From NCBI GenBank assembly GCA_003671185.1, contig QWPN01000043.1, forward strand, positions 1-43,318: a stretch of 43,318 nucleotides of DNA. Reading direction: 5' to 3'. Below the pieces are notes generated by a model, which searched no databases, had not been told where the DNA came from, and saw only the letters and a program-made list of their open reading frames with translations. Within the stretch, counting starts at the first letter, position 1. Each line of letters begins with the position of its first letter. This DNA is from Planctomycetota bacterium (lineage in GTDB: Bacteria > Planctomycetota > Planctomycetia > Pirellulales > UBA1268). Both the position numbers and the translations under genes were made by a program. Shown here piece after piece: positions 1 to 8,732 of this stretch.

Positions 1-426
1 GCGCCCGTCAACCAGGGCCGCGGGCACGAACTCAACGCCATTGCTGCCGCGGTCGTGGGTGGATGCTCGCTCACCGGCGGCGTGGGAACAGTGCCGGGGA
101 CCGTGCTGGGGGCGATCTTCCTGCGGGTCGTGATTGACGCCGTGTCGAAGATCATCAAGACCGGGGCCGACGTCTACGAGGGCCTGATCGTGGGCATCGT
201 CGTGGTGATCGCGGTCACCTTCTCCCAACTCGGGCAGATGGCCAAGGGGGGCCGCCGGCTCCTCCCCGGGGCCCTCGGCCTGTGCGCCATCCCCACCCTG
301 GCGGTGCTCTGCGGCTGCATCGTGGCGATGACGGCCAACGCCCGGGCCGGGCTGGCGGCGGGGGCGGCGGCGTTCGTCCTGCTGGCGGCCGTGCGGGCCT
401 GGGAGTCGCGGGCGAGGGCCGCATGA
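1..426 (+). CDS. Sugar ABC transporter permease, C-terminal part (RbsC family)
   Basis: The reading frame is open from base 1, so the gene begins outside the window and only about 141 C-terminal residues are seen. They contain the family hallmark NQGRGHELNAIAAAVVGG followed by GVGTVPGTVLGA, typical of the last third of RbsC/XylH-type inner-membrane permeases for ribose or related sugars. Several hydrophobic segments follow. The last 50 residues form an extra pair of hydrophobic stretches after a basic linker (KGGRR), longer than the usual RbsC end. The stop overlaps the start of the ATPase gene (ATGA), so the two are translationally coupled. The substrate cannot be told from this fragment, and the binding protein must lie upstream. 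Family assignment is firm; sugar specificity is unknown. Confidence 0.85.
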   Translation, partial: APVNQGRGHELNAIAAAVVGGCSLTGGVGTVPGTVLGAIFLRVVIDAVSKIIKTGADVYEGLIVGIVVVIAVTFSQLGQMAKGGRRLLPGALGLCAIPTLAVLCGCIVAMTANARAGLAAGAAAFVLLAAVRAWESRARAA

Positions 427-1988
427 ACGCCCACGCCGAGGCCGCACCGGCCATTCTCATGCGGGGTATCACCAAGCGATTTCCCGGGGTGGTGGCCCTC
501 GAAGACGTCACGCTCGAGGTGCGCCGCGGCGAACTCCACGCCATCTGCGGCGAGAATGGCGCGGGCAAGAGCACGCTGATGAAAATCCTCTCCGGGGTCT
601 ATCTTCCGGATGAAGGGCTGCTGGAGATCGACGGGGCGACCGTCTACTTCGCCGGCACTCGCGACGCCGAGCGGGCCGGCATCGCGATCATCCACCAGGA
701 ACTGGCACTCGTCGAGGATCTGCCAGTAGCCGCCAACGTGTTCCTGGGACGGGAGCGACGCACTCGGCTCGGCTTCGTGGACGACGCCGGCATGCAGGCC
801 GAGTGCCGGCGTCTGCTCGATTCGCTCGAGAGCCAGGTGCCCCCCGACGCGCGGACCGGGAGCCTGCGTGTTGGCGACCAGCAACTCGTGGAGATCGCCA
901 AGGCTCTGTCACTCGACGCCCGGATCGTCGTCATGGACGAGCCGACCAGCGCCCTCACCGAGGCGGAATCGGCCCGCCTGGAGCGGACGATCGCCCGGCT
1001 CCGTGAACGCGGCACCACGATCCTCTACATCTCTCACAAGATGGACGAGGTGTTTCGCCTCGCTGACAGGATCACGGTGCTACGTGACGGCCGGCACGTC
1101 CGCACGGTCGACCGCTCCGCCACCACCCCGCGCGAGGTCACCGGTTTGATGGTGGGCCGCGACATCGCCGGGCACCAGTTCCACGGCGCCCGCAGCCGTG
1201 GCACAAAAATCCTCGAGGTCCGCAACGTCACGCTGCCCTGGCCCGAACACCCGCGCGGCTATCGACTGAAGGACATTTCACTCGACCTACACGCCGGGGA
1301 GATCCTCGGCATCGCCGGACTGATGGGGGCCGGGCGCACCGAACTCCTGGAGACGATCTTCGGGGCCTCCGAGCCGACCTGGGGCGGTGAAATCCTGCTG
1401 GCGGGCCGCCCCATTCGCTTCTCGCATCCGGCCGAAGCCTGCAACGCGGGCATCGCGATGGTCACCGAGGATCGCAAGCGGCTCGGCCTGTTCGCCGATC
1501 TCGACGTGGCGGCCAACGTGAGCCTGTGCAGCCTGCGCGACGTGCTGCGCGGCGGACTGCTGAGCCGCTCTCGCGAGGAGGCGCTGGTGGCGGCCCCCAT
1601 CCGCGACACCGGCGTGAAGACCCCGGGCCCGCACGCGGCGATTACCGGGCTCTCGGGCGGAAACCAGCAGAAGTGCATCATCGGCCGCTGGCTGCTCACC
1701 AAGCCGAGCATCCTGCTCCTCGACGATCCCACTCGCGGTATCGACGTGGGCGCCAAGGCGGAACTCTACCAATTGATCGACCGGCTCTGCCGCGAGGGGC
1801 TGGCGGTGATCCTCACGTCGAGCGAACTCCCCGAACTTCTCGCCCTCGCCGACCGGATCATCGTTCTCGCCGAAGGCCGCGCGACCGCCGAATTCCCACG
1901 CGCGGAGGCGACCGAACAGAGGATCATGGAGGCGGCGACAGGGGCCATGGCACCGCCGCCCGTGGCCGCGGGACGCACGAGCCGGTAG
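423..1988 (+). CDS. Sugar ABC transporter ATP-binding protein, double-cassette (RbsA/MglA family)
   Basis: 521 residues, normal for the duplicated ATPases that drive ribose/galactose/xylose importers. The first cassette has a canonical Walker A (GENGAGKST), a signature-like LRVGDQQ and Walker B VVMDEPTSALT. The second has the degenerate Walker A typical of this family (GLMGAGRTE), a good signature LSGGNQQK and LLLDDPTRGIDVG. This asymmetry, with an intact first and degenerate second nucleotide site, is usual for RbsA-like proteins. The start is ATG 423, overlapping the permease stop by 4 bases. An upstream in-frame extension exists but lies inside the permease gene and is not credible. The protein works on the cytoplasmic face with the preceding permease; it appears to be the last gene of the operon. 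Substrate is not predictable. Confidence 0.93.
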   Translation: MNAHAEAAPAILMRGITKRFPGVVALEDVTLEVRRGELHAICGENGAGKSTLMKILSGVYLPDEGLLEIDGATVYFAGTRDAERAGIAIIHQELALVEDLPVAANVFLGRERRTRLGFVDDAGMQAECRRLLDSLESQVPPDARTGSLRVGDQQLVEIAKALSLDARIVVMDEPTSALTEAESARLERTIARLRERGTTILYISHKMDEVFRLADRITVLRDGRHVRTVDRSATTPREVTGLMVGRDIAGHQFHGARSRGTKILEVRNVTLPWPEHPRGYRLKDISLDLHAGEILGIAGLMGAGRTELLETIFGASEPTWGGEILLAGRPIRFSHPAEACNAGIAMVTEDRKRLGLFADLDVAANVSLCSLRDVLRGGLLSRSREEALVAAPIRDTGVKTPGPHAAITGLSGGNQQKCIIGRWLLTKPSILLLDDPTRGIDVGAKAELYQLIDRLCREGLAVILTSSELPELLALADRIIVLAEGRATAEFPRAEATEQRIMEAATGAMAPPPVAAGRTSR

Positions 1989-2006
1989 GCAGGCCTGTGC
2001 CCTGCG

Positions 2007-2020
2007 AAGCCGAGGCTTTT
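2007..2020 (+). terminator. Weak candidate terminator hairpin after the sugar ABC operon
   Basis: AAGCCGAGGCTTTT lies 18 bases after the ATPase stop, between convergent genes. It can form an AAGC/GCTT stem with a CGAG loop followed by four T. The stem is only 4-5 base pairs, so this is suggestive at best. Confidence 0.2.
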
Positions 2021-2060
2021 CCGGGCGGCGAACGCTTCACGGTTCACCGTCCCCGCCCGG

Positions 2061-3098
2061 TCAGGCCCCCACGTACCGGGAGACGATGGCGCGCGCCCGT
2101 GACTCCTCGCGGGTCCCCGACACGATCGCTCGACCGTCGGCGAACACGGAGATGCGGATCCCGTCCACGAGTTCGGCGCGGACCATCCAGCTGTTGGCCG
2201 TGACCTTGGCCACGCCGGCCAACCGGGCGGCCAGGGCCTCGAGGTCGACGGCCGTGCCGGCCGCCGCCGGCACCTGAACGGCATCGCGTCCGCAGAGGGC
2301 GGTCGGCTGCCCGCCGCTTCGGCCCTCCAGCCAGGGCGTGTCGCCGGCCCGGCAGGTGGGACAGCCCGCGGCTGCCAGGGGCGTCATGTCGACCGACCGC
2401 CAGGCGTTCTCCCACAGGTCACAGACCAGCATCCGGCCGCCGGTCGATGCCGGGCCTGCAGCCAGCAGCTTGATGACCTCCGCCGCCTCCACGGCACCCA
2501 CCACCAGTGCCGCGGAACCGATGATTCCCGCCGTGTCGCACGTGGGCAGCGAACCTGGGGGCGGGGGCTCCGGGACGAGGCAGCGCAGGCACGCCGTGCG
2601 ACCGGGAACGATCGTCATCACCCGCCCCTCGGCGCCGATCGCCCCGCCGTACACCCAGGGAATGCCGCGCCGGCAGGCCACCTCGTTGACGAGAAAACGG
2701 GCCTCGAAGTTGTCACTCCCATCGACGATCACATCCACGTCCGCGAGCAGGGACTCGGCGTTCCCGGCGACCAGATCGACGACCGCGGGCTCGACCCGCA
2801 GCGCCGAGTTGATGCGGCACAGGTGCCCTGTCGCAGCCACGGCCTTGGGAATACCGGTGGCCACGTCGGCCTCGTCGAACAGCACCTGCCGCGGCAGGTT
2901 TGATGGCTCGGGCACATCGCGGTCGATGATGCGCAGAAACCCGACACCCGCGCGGGCCAAGGCCAGGGCCGCAACGCTGCCCAGGGCACCGCAGCCCACG
3001 ACGGCCACACGGCCGGCCGCCAAGCGGGCCTGTCCCTCCACGCCGAGGGGCCCAAACCGCGTTTGTCGCGAATATCGTTCGGCGTCGAAACCGTCCAT
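2061..3098 (-). CDS. ThiF/MoeB/HesA-family E1-like adenylyltransferase with C-terminal extension
   Basis: 345 residues. The first 250 are a classic ThiF/MoeB fold that adenylates the C-terminal glycine of a small sulfur carrier (ThiS or MoaD) for thiamin or molybdopterin synthesis. Visible: nucleotide-binding VVGCGALGS (about 33-41), the acidic IIDRD and SNLPRQ segment (about 57-71), conserved lysine in GIPKA (K85), DGSDN (127-131), and a zinc site with CLRC (C170, C173) and CPTC (C246, C249). A cysteine at 187 (PTCDTAG) sits near the usual crossover position. Residues about 265-345 are an extra domain ending in a pattern like FADGRAIVSGT, not present in minimal MoeB. No ThiS, MoaD or other cofactor gene is nearby, so thiamin versus molybdenum cofactor cannot be decided. 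It is third in a minus-strand run after the ligase and GH2-like genes. Confidence 0.85.
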   Translation of the reverse strand: MDGFDAERYSRQTRFGPLGVEGQARLAAGRVAVVGCGALGSVAALALARAGVGFLRIIDRDVPEPSNLPRQVLFDEADVATGIPKAVAATGHLCRINSALRVEPAVVDLVAGNAESLLADVDVIVDGSDNFEARFLVNEVACRRGIPWVYGGAIGAEGRVMTIVPGRTACLRCLVPEPPPPGSLPTCDTAGIIGSAALVVGAVEAAEVIKLLAAGPASTGGRMLVCDLWENAWRSVDMTPLAAAGCPTCRAGDTPWLEGRSGGQPTALCGRDAVQVPAAAGTAVDLEALAARLAGVAKVTANSWMVRAELVDGIRISVFADGRAIVSGTREESRARAIVSRYVGA

Positions 3099-3142
3099 TC
3101 AGCGGATGCTACCAGACCCAGCGCCCGGTTGCGGGATGCCGC

Positions 3143-4132
3143 TCAGGCCACGATGTATCCCGCCCAATCCCAGGCCGGCCGCGCCGCACCGTCCGCCAGC
3201 CCCCAGGCAGCCAGATCGGCCTGCAGCACGTCGCAGCCACGCCGGTCGCTGCCAGTCTCGATCCGGCCCGGTCGCCACGCCACGAGCGGCAGCGCCGGCG
3301 CCGCGTCCCGCCAGGCGGCGTGTGGCAGCGCGGCGCCCGCCAGGCTGACCACCAGACAGTCGATACCCTCAGCCACGGCCGGCGGTGGCGGCGAGCCGCC
3401 ATCGACGACTGCTCCGATGAGCAGGGTCCCCTTCAGGCCCCGGGCCAGCGCCGCGATCGCCGCGGCCTCCCCAGGGGAGTTCTCGGCCGGCACGACGGCC
3501 AGCACCACGGAAGGATGAATCGCCCAGGCCGCGATCCGACCGGCCGCGGCCTGCGGGTCCAGCGACGCGCCGGACGCAGTCGCCAGGAAGCCGATGATCG
3601 GCATGCCGATCTCGTCGGCCGCGCAGCACAGTCCGGCCGGCGGATCGACCATGGCCACTCCGAGTCCGGCCTGGTGAAGCGCAGCGGGATCGCATGTTGC
3701 CGCCACGCGGGAAACGCCGCGTGGCACCCAGCGTCTGCCGTCGAGCCAGAAGGACCTGCCACGCACGCCCAGCCTCCGCAGGCCAACCATCATGTCGAAC
3801 GTCGCCACGGTGTGATCGCCGTCGGCGAGTCGGGCCTCGAGCCGGTACACGTTCGGCAGGTCTGGCGTCCAGTAGGAAGGTTCCGTGAGCACCGTCTTGG
3901 CCAGGGCCGCCGCAGCACCCGGGGCCGGGTTGGCGGCGGCCAGTCGGGCCACGACAGGCAGCGTAGACGCCCATCGGCAACGTGGCCCCACCAGCGTACC
4001 CCCCAGTCGCGGATCGACCACACCCGACGGCAGCCAGGCGCGGATGTAGATCTCTGCCCGCAGGTCGTCGCTGGGGCCGAGCACCAGCGTCAGGCCGCTC
4101 CCCTCGCCGACGGAGTCCCGGGTCCCAGTCAC
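3143..4132 (-). CDS. Hypothetical protein with glycoside hydrolase family 2-like features, probably non-catalytic
   Basis: 329 residues. The central part (about 85-150) contains YWTPDLPNVYRLEARL, FDMMVGLRR and FWLDGRRWVPRGVSR. This resembles the junction between the immunoglobulin-like sandwich and TIM barrel of family 2 glycosidases (LYxLxxxL, GxRxxx, xLNGxxxxLRGxxxH). The rest looks like a shortened barrel, but no NE acid/base pair or later catalytic glutamate is evident, so activity is doubtful. The start is taken as GTG 4132, which overlaps the stop of the upstream ligase (GTGA); a TTG three codons earlier is possible. No signal peptide is seen, so the protein is probably cytoplasmic. The tight coupling to an acyl-activating enzyme hints at a shared pathway, but the function is unknown. 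Confidence 0.6.
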   Translation of the reverse strand: MTGTRDSVGEGSGLTLVLGPSDDLRAEIYIRAWLPSGVVDPRLGGTLVGPRCRWASTLPVVARLAAANPAPGAAAALAKTVLTEPSYWTPDLPNVYRLEARLADGDHTVATFDMMVGLRRLGVRGRSFWLDGRRWVPRGVSRVAATCDPAALHQAGLGVAMVDPPAGLCCAADEIGMPIIGFLATASGASLDPQAAAGRIAAWAIHPSVVLAVVPAENSPGEAAAIAALARGLKGTLLIGAVVDGGSPPPPAVAEGIDCLVVSLAGAALPHAAWRDAAPALPLVAWRPGRIETGSDRRGCDVLQADLAAWGLADGAARPAWDWAGYIVA

Positions 4133-5754
4133 GAGGGACAATCCTCTACGAACCGCTCACGGGCCATGTCCTGAAGCCTGCGCAGGTCGAGCTTGCCCGA
4201 ACCGAGCATGGGCAGTTCGGCGATCTCGGCGAAACCGTCCGCGGCGGGAACCCACAGGTTGGGCAGTCCGCGCTGCCCCAAACGACGCACGATCTCCCGT
4301 GGCTCGTGGCTCGTGGGCAGGTGGAACACGATCAACCGTTCCCCCTTAACGCGATCGGGCACGGCCGTGACGACCGCCAGCAACTCACCGTCGGCCGCTC
4401 CCATCTCCGCATTCACGGCCTCCTCGACATTGAGGTGCGGCACCATCTCGCCGCCGATCTTGGAGAATCGGCTCTGGCGGCCCGTGATCGTGATGAAGCC
4501 CTCGGCGTCGAGCCTGGCGATGTCACCTGTGCAGTACCATCCGTCCCTCACCACGTTGGCAGTCAGATCGGGCCGGTCGAGGTAGCCCTGCATGACGTTC
4601 GGCCCGCTGATCCAGAGCAGGCCCTCGGCGCCGACCGGCAATTCGCCGACTCCATCGCGGTCGGTGATCCGGGCCCGGCAGCCCAGAATCGGCTGGCCGA
4701 CGGTGCCTTCGCGGGAGTCGACCGGCCGGCCCGGCACGTGCCGCGACGGTGGCACGTTGGCCGCCACCAGCGGTGCCAGTTCGGTGGCGCCGTAGGCCTC
4801 GCTGGGCCGCACCCCGAACTTTTTCTCGAAGGCGTCGCACACCTCCACGGGGAGTTTTTCGGCCGCTCCGAACACTGCCTCCAGCGTGGAGAAGTCCTCC
4901 GCCGGAGTGCGTCGAGTGTAGATGCGCAGGAACGTGGGCGTGGCCATGAGGATCGTGGCGTGGTGCTCCCGGGCCAGGCGACCCACGACCTGCCCGTCGC
5001 GCGGGTCGGCATGGTAGACCACGGCCGGGTCGAGCGCCAGCGGCGTCCAGAGCGTGGTCGTATAACCGTAGGAGTGGAAGAAGGGCAGCACGCCCAGCGC
5101 CACGTCGCCCGGCGAAAGGTGCAGCAGCGCGTCGATGGCGCGGACGTTGGAGCCCACGTTCTCCTGCGTCAGCACCACCCCCTTCGGGTCGCCCGTCGAG
5201 CCGGACGTAAAGATCACGGTCAGCACGTCATCGGCGCCGATGCGGTCCAGCCCCAACCAGCGTTCGAGGAGCGGCAGCGGCGTGATCGTGGCATGCAGGT
5301 AGCCCCGCAGCTTGTCCAGAGCCGTCGCCTGCCGGCGCAACTCGCCCGCGTCCAGCATCCGCTCTCCCACGTCGAGCTTCACCCGCGACAGGAAGTGGGG
5401 GCTCGTGATCACGTGCCGCAAGCTGGCTCGCTCCATGCACAGGTCGAGGATGGACTGCGACGATGTGTAATTGAGATTCACGGCGACGCGACCCGAAAGG
5501 GCCAGCGCCGCATTGACGATCGCGGCTCCCACGGTGGGTGGCAGCAGCACGCCCACCATCCGTTCGTCAGCCGCCAGGGTCCGCTCCAGCACGCTCCGCG
5601 CCACCAGGATTCGCGTCAGCAGTTCGCGACCGGTGGTCCGCGTCCCCAGCGAATCGGCCATCTTCATGCGGCGGGCGGCGCTGCGGCAGCTGCGCAGCAG
5701 CCGCCTCTGCAGGACCATCGGCCCCTCGCCCGGTGTCGGCACGCCGTCTGACAT
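4129..5754 (-). CDS. AMP-forming acyl-ACP/acyl-CoA synthetase family protein
   Basis: 541 residues of the ANL adenylating superfamily, which activates a carboxylate with ATP and transfers it to a thiol. Visible motifs: the P-loop-like FTSGSTGDPKG (about residue 180), YGATELAP, GWYCTGDIARLDAEGFITITGR and the C-terminal catalytic lysine in LGSGKLDLRRL (about 520). Overall it resembles the synthetase half of Aas (2-acyl-glycerophosphoethanolamine acyltransferase/acyl-ACP synthetase) without the acyltransferase domain, so a fatty acyl substrate is likely but not proven. The ATG at 5754 was chosen because upstream residues look non-coding and overlap the leuS promoter region; a later ATG (MVLQRR) is possible. 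It heads a minus-strand run with the GH2-like and ThiF-like genes and is divergent from leuS. Confidence 0.85.
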   Translation of the reverse strand: MSDGVPTPGEGPMVLQRRLLRSCRSAARRMKMADSLGTRTTGRELLTRILVARSVLERTLAADERMVGVLLPPTVGAAIVNAALALSGRVAVNLNYTSSQSILDLCMERASLRHVITSPHFLSRVKLDVGERMLDAGELRRQATALDKLRGYLHATITPLPLLERWLGLDRIGADDVLTVIFTSGSTGDPKGVVLTQENVGSNVRAIDALLHLSPGDVALGVLPFFHSYGYTTTLWTPLALDPAVVYHADPRDGQVVGRLAREHHATILMATPTFLRIYTRRTPAEDFSTLEAVFGAAEKLPVEVCDAFEKKFGVRPSEAYGATELAPLVAANVPPSRHVPGRPVDSREGTVGQPILGCRARITDRDGVGELPVGAEGLLWISGPNVMQGYLDRPDLTANVVRDGWYCTGDIARLDAEGFITITGRQSRFSKIGGEMVPHLNVEEAVNAEMGAADGELLAVVTAVPDRVKGERLIVFHLPTSHEPREIVRRLGQRGLPNLWVPAADGFAEIAELPMLGSGKLDLRRLQDMARERFVEDCPS

Positions 5755-5794
5755 CTGCCTGGCACTCGCCGAGGGCTGGATTTGGCGGGCCGCG

Positions 5795-5822
5795 TTGCCC
5801 GTTTTTCCACAGGCATTAGAAT
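5795..5822 (+). promoter_or_regulatory. Candidate sigma-70-type promoter for leuS-glgC
   Basis: TTGCCC (5795-5800), a 16-base spacer and TAGAAT (5817-5822) match the -35/-10 consensus at 4/6 and 5/6 positions, in a short AT-richer patch between the divergent ligase and leuS genes. Initiation would leave a leader of about 105 bases before the leuS ATG. Read by eye only. Confidence 0.4.
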
Positions 5823-5933
5823 CGCCGCCACACGGCCTGAACAGTCGAGCGGGGCATGCCGGCAACTCTCGTCCGCCACGGGCCAGAGGGGGTCTTCCCG
5901 CGTCCATTCCCCCGGCAGTCCACGGACACCCCG

Positions 5934-8732
5934 ATGCCCCGCTACCAGCCCTCCCGGATCGAGCCCAAGTGGCAGGCCTGGTGGGAGGCACACGACACGT
6001 TTGCGACGCCGCGGCTGCCCGCCCCCGGGGCGAAGGCCTACGTGCTCGACATGTTTCCCTACCCCAGCGGTGAGGGCCTGCACGTCGGCCACCCCGAGGG
6101 CTACACGGCCACCGACATCGTGGCCCGCTTTGAGCGGATGCGGGGCACGAGCGTGATGCACCCCATGGGCTTCGACGCCTTCGGGCTCCCCGCCGAGGAA
6201 TACGCGATCCGCACCGGCACGCCTCCCCGCGAGAGCACGCAGCGAAACATCGACACCTTCCGTCGCCAACTGAAGATGCTCGGCTTCAGTTACGACTGGA
6301 GCCGCGAACTGTCCACCACCGACCCGGAATACGTCCGCTGGACGCAGTGGATTTTCCTGGTGTTGTTCGACACGTGGTTCGATCCCGAACTGCAGAAGGG
6401 ACGACCGATCGCGGACCTGCCGATTCCCGCCGACGTGGCCGCCCGGGGCGCGGCCGCCGTTGCCACCTGGCGCGACGAGCACCGTCTCGCCTACCAATCC
6501 CATGCGCCGGTGAACTGGTGCCCCGCGCTGGGCACCGTGCTGGCCAACGAGGAGGTGATCGGCGGCGTCAGCGAGCGCGGCGGGCACCCTGTGGTCCGGG
6601 TACCGCTACGGCAGTGGATGCTGCGCATCACCTCCTATGCCGACCGGCTCGACCGCGAACTCGACGGGCTCGACTGGCCGGCGAGCATCAAGAAACTGCA
6701 GCGGGACTGGATCGGCCGCAGCACGGGTGCGGAAGTCGACTTCTTCATTCCCGCGGCCGGTGGCAGGTCGTTCCAGGACTGGAGCCGGGAGCGGGAGGCC
6801 GGTGGATTCCCCGCCAAGCCTGGCGGGGACGTGCTGCGTATCTACACCACGCGGCCCGACACGCTGTACGGCGTGACCTACATGGTGGTGTCCCCGGAGC
6901 ACCCGCTCCTCGAGTCCCTGACCACGCCCGGGCAGCGCGAGTCGATCCGCGCCTATTGCGACGCAGCGGCCCGAAAGAGCGATCTCGACCGCACCGACCT
7001 GGCCCGCGAAAAGACGGGGGTGTTCAGCGGATCCTCCGTGATCCACCCTCTCACGGGGCGGCCGGTACCCGTGTGGGTCGCCGACTACGTGCTCGCCAGT
7101 TACGGCACCGGGGCCATCATGGCGGTGCCGGGGCACGACGATCGCGATCACGAGTTCGCCAAGGCCTTCGGTCTCGAGGTGCTCACGGTGGTGGAGCCGG
7201 AAGGACCTGGCGGCGCCGCGCTGTTCACCGGTCACGGCCGCGCCGTCGCCTCCGGCCCCTACACGGGCCTGGACACGGCGACCGTCATCGATCGCATGTG
7301 CACCGACCTGAAGCGGGCGGGCCTGGGACGGGCGGCCGTGAACTACAAGCTCCGTGACTGGCTCTTCAGCCGGCAGCGGTTCTGGGGGGAGCCCTTCCCG
7401 ATCCTCCATGAGATCGACTCTGCCGGGCAGCCCACCGGAGTGATCCGCGCCGTGGACGAGGCCGAACTGCCCGTGAACCTGCCTCACCTCAGCGATTTTC
7501 GGCCGGGCGAGACGCCTGATCCACCGCTCTCCCGGGCCGGCGATGACTGGCTGTACGTGGAGCGCGACGGGCGGCGCTGGCGCCGCGAAACGAACACCAT
7601 GCCGCAGTGGGCCGGCTCCTGCTGGTACTTCCTGCGCTTTCTCGATCCGGGCAACGCCTCGAGGTTCGTCGATCCGGACGTGGAGCGGGCCTGGATGCCG
7701 GTCGACCTGTATATCGGCGGGGCAGAGCATGCCGTGCTGCACCTTCTCTACAGTCGCTTCTGGCACAAGGTGCTCTACGACCGCGGCCACGTCTCGCTGC
7801 CCGAGCCATTCGGCAGGCTCGTCAATCAGGGCATGATCCTCGGCGAGATGGAGTTCACCGGCTACCGCAGCGTCAAGGGCGGCTGGGTGTCGGCGGAACG
7901 CCGCGCTGCGGACGACACGCCGGCCCGCGTACCCGCCGATCAGGTGGAAAAGCACGGCGAGCACTTCGTGCTGCGCGATGCGCCAAAGATCCGCGTGGAG
8001 AGCCGTGCCTACAAGATGTCGAAGGCCCGCGGCAACGTGGTCAATCCAGACAGCGTGGTGCGGGACTTCGGCGCCGACTCGCTGCGGCTCTACGAAATGT
8101 TCATGGGACCCCTGGAGGCGACCAAGCCCTGGAGCACCGCGGGAGTGAGCGGCGTGCGCGGATTCCTCGATCGCTGCTGGCGGCTGGTCGTCGATGAACG
8201 TGCCGACGACCTGACGCTCTCGCCGCAGGTCGTGGACGCCGCGCCCAGCGACGACGAACTGCGCGAACTGCATCGCACCATCGACAAGGTGACGCGGGAC
8301 ATCCGCTCCCTGTCCTTCAACACCGCCATCGCCCGGATGATGGAATTCGTCAACTTCTGCACACCGCTGGAGCGGCGGCCGAGGGCCCTGCTGGAGCCGT
8401 TCGTGACGCTGCTGGCGCCGTTTGCCCCGCATCTGGCCGAGGAACTCTGGGAGTTGCTCGGGCGTCCGGCCCCCGTGTCGTTGGCGACCTGGCCCACGGT
8501 CGAGGACCGCTGGCTGCGCGACGACACGGTGGAGGTTCCGGTGCAGATCCAGGGCAAGCTGCGCGGCCGGGTGGTGGTGCCGGCGGGGGCCGACGCCGCC
8601 GCCATGGAGGCGGCGGCGACCGCCGACCCACGCATCGCCGAGCAACTGACGGGTCGAAAGATCGTGAAAGTGGTCGCCGTGCCGGGCCGGCTCGTGAACT
8701 TTGTCCTCGCCAACCCAGGGAACGAACCATGA
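5934..8732 (+). CDS. leuS: Leucyl-tRNA synthetase
   Basis: 932 residues; class I aminoacyl-tRNA synthetase charging tRNA-Leu in the cytoplasm. The HIGH motif is HVGH (50-53) after [11 protein letters not shown], and the KMSKS motif is KMSKA (about 694-698). The CP1 editing domain shows [14 protein letters not shown] and [14 protein letters not shown]. The anticodon-binding and C-terminal domains end in [13 protein letters not shown] and [17 protein letters not shown]. The zinc-1 cysteines found in many bacterial LeuRS after NWCP are absent ([11 protein letters not shown] instead), and it is longer than the roughly 860 residues of E. coli LeuRS. The ATG at 5934 ([14 protein letters not shown]) matches the conserved LeuRS N-terminus; an in-frame ATG at 5856 would add 26 atypical residues. 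The stop overlaps the start of glgC (ATGA). Confidence 0.98.
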   Translation: MPRYQPSRIEPKWQAWWEAHDTFATPRLPAPGAKAYVLDMFPYPSGEGLHVGHPEGYTATDIVARFERMRGTSVMHPMGFDAFGLPAEEYAIRTGTPPRESTQRNIDTFRRQLKMLGFSYDWSRELSTTDPEYVRWTQWIFLVLFDTWFDPELQKGRPIADLPIPADVAARGAAAVATWRDEHRLAYQSHAPVNWCPALGTVLANEEVIGGVSERGGHPVVRVPLRQWMLRITSYADRLDRELDGLDWPASIKKLQRDWIGRSTGAEVDFFIPAAGGRSFQDWSREREAGGFPAKPGGDVLRIYTTRPDTLYGVTYMVVSPEHPLLESLTTPGQRESIRAYCDAAARKSDLDRTDLAREKTGVFSGSSVIHPLTGRPVPVWVADYVLASYGTGAIMAVPGHDDRDHEFAKAFGLEVLTVVEPEGPGGAALFTGHGRAVASGPYTGLDTATVIDRMCTDLKRAGLGRAAVNYKLRDWLFSRQRFWGEPFPILHEIDSAGQPTGVIRAVDEAELPVNLPHLSDFRPGETPDPPLSRAGDDWLYVERDGRRWRRETNTMPQWAGSCWYFLRFLDPGNASRFVDPDVERAWMPVDLYIGGAEHAVLHLLYSRFWHKVLYDRGHVSLPEPFGRLVNQGMILGEMEFTGYRSVKGGWVSAERRAADDTPARVPADQVEKHGEHFVLRDAPKIRVESRAYKMSKARGNVVNPDSVVRDFGADSLRLYEMFMGPLEATKPWSTAGVSGVRGFLDRCWRLVVDERADDLTLSPQVVDAAPSDDELRELHRTIDKVTRDIRSLSFNTAIARMMEFVNFCTPLERRPRALLEPFVTLLAPFAPHLAEELWELLGRPAPVSLATWPTVEDRWLRDDTVEVPVQIQGKLRGRVVVPAGADAAAMEAAATADPRIAEQLTGRKIVKVVAVPGRLVNFVLANPGNEP

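Noticed and set aside
5856-5933. Upstream in-frame ATG extending leuS by 26 residues
   Set aside because: The added residues ([13 protein letters not shown]...) do not resemble LeuRS, which begins at MPRYxPxxIEPKWQ.
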